A stretch of 33,604 nt of DNA from positions 1 to 33,604 of the forward strand of contig VGPE01000003.1 in NCBI GenBank assembly GCA_016875645.1, written 5' to 3'. Within the stretch, counting starts at the first letter, position 1. Each line of letters opens with the position of its first letter. Origin of the DNA: Chloroflexota bacterium. GTDB lineage: Bacteria; Chloroflexota; Limnocylindria; Limnocylindrales; CSP1-4. This document shows, piece by piece, positions 29,378-33,604 of this stretch. Both the position numbers and the translations under genes were made by a program. The notes beneath the pieces were generated by a model. It was given only the letters and a program-made list of their open reading frames with translations. It had not been told where the DNA came from and did not search any database.

Positions 29378-30727
29378 ATGACCCGATTGCTCGCCACTCC
29401 CGCCGAGTGGCCGCGGATCCTGCTCGCCCGCGCCGAACGGGACATCTCCGTCCCTGACCTGGCACCAGAGACGGGCCCCGACCTCGAGCGGGCCTTCACC
29501 CTCGGCGCGTTCGAGGGATTGCGACTCGCCATTGACGAGCTCGGGCCTGAGGGCGTCATCGGCGAGGTCGAGCGGGCGAACCTTCGGGGCCGCGGCGGCG
29601 CGGGGCACCCGGCGGCGGCCAAGTGGCGAGCGGCACGGGCCCAGGAGAGCAGCCGCCGGTTCGTCGTCGCGAACGGCTACGGCGCCGATCCCGCGTCGTT
29701 CACCGACATGATCCTGATGGAACGCGACCCCTGGGCCATTCTCGAAGGCATCGCGATCGTCGCCTACACGATCCGGGCGACCGAGGCGGTGATCGCGATC
29801 CGGGCCGAGTACACCGAGGCCATCCGCCGGCTCGACGAGGCCATCCTCGCCGCCGAGGAGGCCGGCTTCCTGGGCACCGACATCCTGGAGTCGGGCGTCA
29901 ACCTCACGGTCACGGTCCGGGTGGTGCAGGGTGCATACATGCTGGGCGAGGAGACCGTCCTGCTCAAGGCCCTCGAGGGCAAGCGCGGCCAGCCCGAGCA
30001 GCGGCCGCCCTACCCCGCGGCGCGCGGGCTCTTCGGCCAGCCGACGGTGGTCCACAACGTCGCGACTCTCGCCGCCGTGCCGTGGATCATCGCCAACGGC
30101 GCCGCAGCGTTCGCGGCCATCGGCTCGCCCGACGCACCGGGTACTGCTTTGGTCCAGGTCCGCGGCCTTGAAACGGAGGGCATCGCGGAGGTCCCGACGG
30201 GCACCCCGCTGCGCGAGATCGTTGGCCTAACGGCCGCGTTCGGCGGCGGCCGGAAGATCAAGGCGGTCCTCGTCGGCGGGCCGTCCGGCGGCCTGCTACC
30301 GGCCGACCTGCTCGACACCCCATATGCGTTCGAGGCGCTGCGGTCCGTCGGCGGCCATATCGGCTCGGGCTCCGTGGTCGTGGCCGACGAGCGCGCCTGT
30401 GTCGTGGACCTCGCCCGCCTCCTCACCCGGTTCTGCGCGGATGAAGCGTGCGGCAAGACAATCCCGTGCCGGATCGGCCTCAGACGCCTGGCGGAGATCG
30501 CCGAGCGCGCCACGAACGGCCACCCGCGGCCCACCGACGCCCAACTCATCAGCGACCTCTGCCACGATGTCTCCGAATCCGGGCTGTGCGACCACGAGCG
30601 CCTTGCGACCCTTCCGCTGACGACCGGGATGCGATACTTCCGCTCCGAACTCGACGATCACCTGCTCCGCGGGACGTGCCCTGCCGGCGTCTGCCGGCCG
30701 ATCGCCGTGAGCGGAGCGGCGCACTGA
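29378..30727 (+). CDS. Divergent NuoF-like subunit
   Basis: LRGRGGAGHPAAAKW, GAYMLGEETVLLKALEGKRGQPEQRPPYPAARGLFGQPTVVHNVATLA, ACGKTIPCR; several canonical motifs altered. Confidence 0.85.
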   Translation: MTRLLATPAEWPRILLARAERDISVPDLAPETGPDLERAFTLGAFEGLRLAIDELGPEGVIGEVERANLRGRGGAGHPAAAKWRAARAQESSRRFVVANGYGADPASFTDMILMERDPWAILEGIAIVAYTIRATEAVIAIRAEYTEAIRRLDEAILAAEEAGFLGTDILESGVNLTVTVRVVQGAYMLGEETVLLKALEGKRGQPEQRPPYPAARGLFGQPTVVHNVATLAAVPWIIANGAAAFAAIGSPDAPGTALVQVRGLETEGIAEVPTGTPLREIVGLTAAFGGGRKIKAVLVGGPSGGLLPADLLDTPYAFEALRSVGGHIGSGSVVVADERACVVDLARLLTRFCADEACGKTIPCRIGLRRLAEIAERATNGHPRPTDAQLISDLCHDVSESGLCDHERLATLPLTTGMRYFRSELDDHLLRGTCPAGVCRPIAVSGAAH

Positions 30728-30773
30728 TGACACTCTCGTCCCTCGCCCGCATCACCCACGCCCGCGAGATCCG

Positions 30774-33371
30774 ATGACCGACCTGATCGTCCGCCCGGAC
30801 GCCGACGCCACCGCCCTCGCCGAGACGCTGCTCACGATCCAGGCGCCGCAGCGCCCGGTGGCAACGCCGCGCATCCGGATCGAAGTGGACGGTCGCGTCG
30901 TGGAGGGATTCGAGGGCCAGACGATCCTCGAGGTCTGCCGCGACAACGGCATCGAGATCCCGACGCTCTGCTACGAGCCCAAGCTGCCGGGCTTCGGCGC
31001 CTGCCGGATGTGCGTCGTCGAGGTCGAGGGCGAGGACCACCCGCCGATTTCCTGTTCACGCTCGGCTGAGGCGGGCATGAAGGTCCAGACCCAGACCGAG
31101 GAGATGCGCCGGCTGCGCAGAACCAACCTCGAGCTGATCTTCAGCGACCACAACGCGTACTGCCTGCCGCCGTGCCAGAACAAGTGCCCGAGTCACATCG
31201 ACATCCCGGGCTTCCTCAAGATGAACGCCGAGACGAACTGGCGGGAATCCACGCGGATCTTCAAGCGCACGATCCCCTTCCCGTCGGTCCTCGGCCGGGT
31301 CTGCCCTGCCCCGTGCGAGGAGCACTGCCGGCGCGACGAGGTGGACGAGGCGATCGCGATCCGCGACTCGCACCGCTACGCCGGCGACCAGGTGCTCAAG
31401 CAGATGAACGACCAGGGCATCGACCCGCCCGTCCCGTTCGAGCTGCGCGAGAAGAGCGGGCGCCGGGTGGCGGTGATCGGATCCGGGCCCGCGGGCGCTG
31501 CCGCGGCGTACTACCTGCTCATCGTCGGCCACGACGTGACGATCTTCGAGCGTGACGCGGCTCCGGGCGGCATGCTCCGCTACGGCATCCCCCAGTACCG
31601 CCTGCCCAAGGTCGAGGTGCTCGAGGGCGAGTACGAGAGCATCACCCGCCTCGGCGGCCGCTTCGTGTGCAACCAGGGCCTGGGTCGCGACTTCACGCTC
31701 GACGACCTCCAGAACCAGGGCTACGACGCGGTCCTCGTCGCGATCGGGTGCTACGACACCAATAAGCTCGGGATCCCGGGTGAGGACGCCGACGGCGTCA
31801 TCGACGGACTCGAGTACCTGCGGACCGCGACGCTCGGCCTGGAGTACCCGGGCCACAAGGGCAGCCGGGTGGTCGTGATCGGCGGCGGCTTCACCTCGAT
31901 GGACTGCACGCGCACGTCCGTGCGCCAGGGTGCCGCCGACGTGACCCTCGTTTACCGGCGCGACATGAAGGACATGCCGGCGTCGAACGAGGTCCACGAG
32001 GCGATCGAGGAAGGCGCGACGGCGATCTTCCAGGCCGGCCCGGTCCGGGTCGTCACCGACGCGAATAACAAGGTGACCGGCGTTGAGTTCATCCGGATGC
32101 GCCTGGGCGAGCCCGACGCATCCGGCCGGCGACGCCCGGAACCGGCGGCCGGCACCGAGTTCACGCTGCCCTGCGACCGGGTGCTGCTGGCGATCGGCCA
32201 GGGCCCCGACCTGTCGTGGATCGGGCCCGGCAGCGAGGGCCCCAAGCCGAATCGCCAGCGCCGTCTGGCGGCTGACGCAGTCACCTTCGCCACCGGGCGG
32301 CCCGGCGTGTTCGGGACCGGCGACGTCCGCATCGGGTCCGCAACGGTCGTGGAAGCCGTCGCCGAGGGTCGGCGGGCCGCCTACGCGGCGGACGCCTACG
32401 TGCGCGGGATGGACCTCGATGCGATCCGGACGCGCCAGACCCTGGCCGAGCCGAAGCCGGAGTTCCTCTCGATCGTGCCGTTCACGAGCGAGGCCAAGGA
32501 GCCGCGCTACCGCATGACGGCCATGGAGCCCGAGGCGCGCAACACCAACTACATCGAGTACGAGATCCCGTATACCCGCGAGGCGGCCGTCGCCGAGTCC
32601 ACGCGCTGTCTCCAGTGCACGTGCGAGGCGATCGGGTTCTGCGACCTGCGGCGCCTGGGGATCGAGTACGGCACGACACTGCGCACCCTGGAGCCGCAGC
32701 ATCACAGTGGGGCGGGCCATCGCTCGGTGACCGAGAACCGGTTCACAGGCACCAATCACGACTACCTTCGCGACGACAGCCACGCCTTCATCCTGCGCGA
32801 GCCCTCGCGCTGCATCGACTGCGGACGCTGCGCCAACGTCTGTGCGGAGGTCGTTGGGGCCGCCTGCTACGACTTCATGCGGATCGGCTTCGACACGCTC
32901 GTGACGACGCCGCTCGACATGAGCCTCAACGACACCCCGTGCGTGTCCTGCGGCCGCTGTGCGGAGACGTGCCCGACCGGCGCCCTCATGCCCAAGCCCC
33001 GCGTCCTGCAGAAGTACGAGGTGGACGAGAGCCGCTGCATCCTGTGCGGCATCTGCGTGGATGCCTGCCCGTACGACGCGCTGCGCGACAGCACCGAGCT
33101 CGAGCTTGCGCACGACAGCCGTGTGCAGCCGATGATCGACCTGCTGGCGTATTCAGCCACGGCACGCGACACCGAGGTCAGCTACATCCGACGCGAGCGC
33201 GACTGGGCCGAACGGGCCATGGCCGAGGGCCGCCTGCTCGATCCCGGCCGCCTCCTGCCCGTCCTGCCCGCAACGATCGGTGCGCGCGTTCCCGGCGCCG
33301 GTGGCGAGGGCAACGGTCACGGCCATGGCAACGGCCACGGCTCGGCGTCACTGCCTGCCCATCACAAGTAA
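30774..33371 (+). CDS. Multidomain iron-sulfur flavoprotein: NuoG-type 2Fe-2S + GltD/NfnB-like FAD/NAD(P) oxidoreductase + 4Fe-4S domains, NuoI-like C-terminus
   Basis: CYEPKLPGFGACRMCVVEVEG...; CLPPCQNKCPSHIDIPGF; GRVCPAPCEEHC; VAVIGSGPAGAAAAYYLL; VVVIGGGFTSMDCTRTSVRQGAADVTLVYRR; CIDCGRCANVC; CVSCGRCAETCPTGAL; CILCGICVDACPYDAL. Confidence 0.88.
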   Translation: MTDLIVRPDADATALAETLLTIQAPQRPVATPRIRIEVDGRVVEGFEGQTILEVCRDNGIEIPTLCYEPKLPGFGACRMCVVEVEGEDHPPISCSRSAEAGMKVQTQTEEMRRLRRTNLELIFSDHNAYCLPPCQNKCPSHIDIPGFLKMNAETNWRESTRIFKRTIPFPSVLGRVCPAPCEEHCRRDEVDEAIAIRDSHRYAGDQVLKQMNDQGIDPPVPFELREKSGRRVAVIGSGPAGAAAAYYLLIVGHDVTIFERDAAPGGMLRYGIPQYRLPKVEVLEGEYESITRLGGRFVCNQGLGRDFTLDDLQNQGYDAVLVAIGCYDTNKLGIPGEDADGVIDGLEYLRTATLGLEYPGHKGSRVVVIGGGFTSMDCTRTSVRQGAADVTLVYRRDMKDMPASNEVHEAIEEGATAIFQAGPVRVVTDANNKVTGVEFIRMRLGEPDASGRRRPEPAAGTEFTLPCDRVLLAIGQGPDLSWIGPGSEGPKPNRQRRLAADAVTFATGRPGVFGTGDVRIGSATVVEAVAEGRRAAYAADAYVRGMDLDAIRTRQTLAEPKPEFLSIVPFTSEAKEPRYRMTAMEPEARNTNYIEYEIPYTREAAVAESTRCLQCTCEAIGFCDLRRLGIEYGTTLRTLEPQHHSGAGHRSVTENRFTGTNHDYLRDDSHAFILREPSRCIDCGRCANVCAEVVGAACYDFMRIGFDTLVTTPLDMSLNDTPCVSCGRCAETCPTGALMPKPRVLQKYEVDESRCILCGICVDACPYDALRDSTELELAHDSRVQPMIDLLAYSATARDTEVSYIRRERDWAERAMAEGRLLDPGRLLPVLPATIGARVPGAGGEGNGHGHGNGHGSASLPAHHK

Positions 33372-33449
33372 CGGTCGAAGAGGGACTGGCCCGGGTCGGC
33401 TCGCAGGCCGGTCGCGGGTGCTGCCAGTCAAGGGAGCCAGAGGGAGTTC

Positions 33450-33604
33450 GTGGCGATACCGAACACGGTCCCGTTCATCGGGATCGGCTGGGACGACGTG
33501 CTGTTTCTGATCTTCGCGGCGGCGATGATCGGGACGGCCCTGCTCGTCGTCACGATGAAGGACATCATCCGCTGCGGCCTGGCCATGATCGCCTCCTTCG
33601 CCGC
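33450..33604 (+). CDS. nuoJ: NADH-quinone oxidoreductase subunit J, N-terminal part, truncated by window end
   Basis: GTG start, translation VAIPNTVPFIGIGWDDVLFLIFAAAMIGTALLVVTMKDIIRCGLAMIASFA; hydrophobic NuoJ-like start in operon context. Confidence 0.7.
   Translation, partial: MAIPNTVPFIGIGWDDVLFLIFAAAMIGTALLVVTMKDIIRCGLAMIASFA

Noticed and set aside
31056-33113. 685-aa reverse-strand ORF opposite the GltD-like gene
   Set aside because: Antisense shadow; plus strand shows clear Fe-S and flavin motifs.

Overview
High-GC bacterial chromosomal window with dense genes and no mobile elements, CRISPR arrays, tRNA or rRNA that I could recognise. Lineage is not established; a Chloroflexota- or Actinobacteria-like genome is only a guess. 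From left to right: a CsoR-type copper regulator; rsmG; a metallophosphoesterase; a K+ uptake-like locus (KimA-like APC permease, universal stress protein, two TrkA/RCK proteins); a heat-shock cluster (hsp20-hspR-lon-cbpA/dnaJ-clpB) with HAIR-like operators; a CoA-pyrophosphatase NUDIX; a reverse-strand ABC-2 exporter pair, a cupin and a small membrane protein; purH with a structured leader; glpX; folK; an uncharacterised nucleotidyltransferase-like protein; a MidA/NDUFAF7-like methyltransferase; and a complex I operon running off the right edge. The most unusual object is that operon. Its order is nuoA-B-C-D-H, then a NuoI(N-half)-NuoE-like fusion, then a NuoF-like protein with altered FMN/NADH and Fe-S motifs, then an 865-aa fusion (2Fe-2S + GltD/NfnB-like FAD/NAD(P) oxidoreductase + several 4Fe-4S sites, with a NuoI-like C-terminal half), then nuoJ. 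I read it as a candidate hybrid complex I whose electron-input arm is rebuilt around a GltD-like, possibly NADPH-using, module. All assignments are by eye from sequence; no database search was run.
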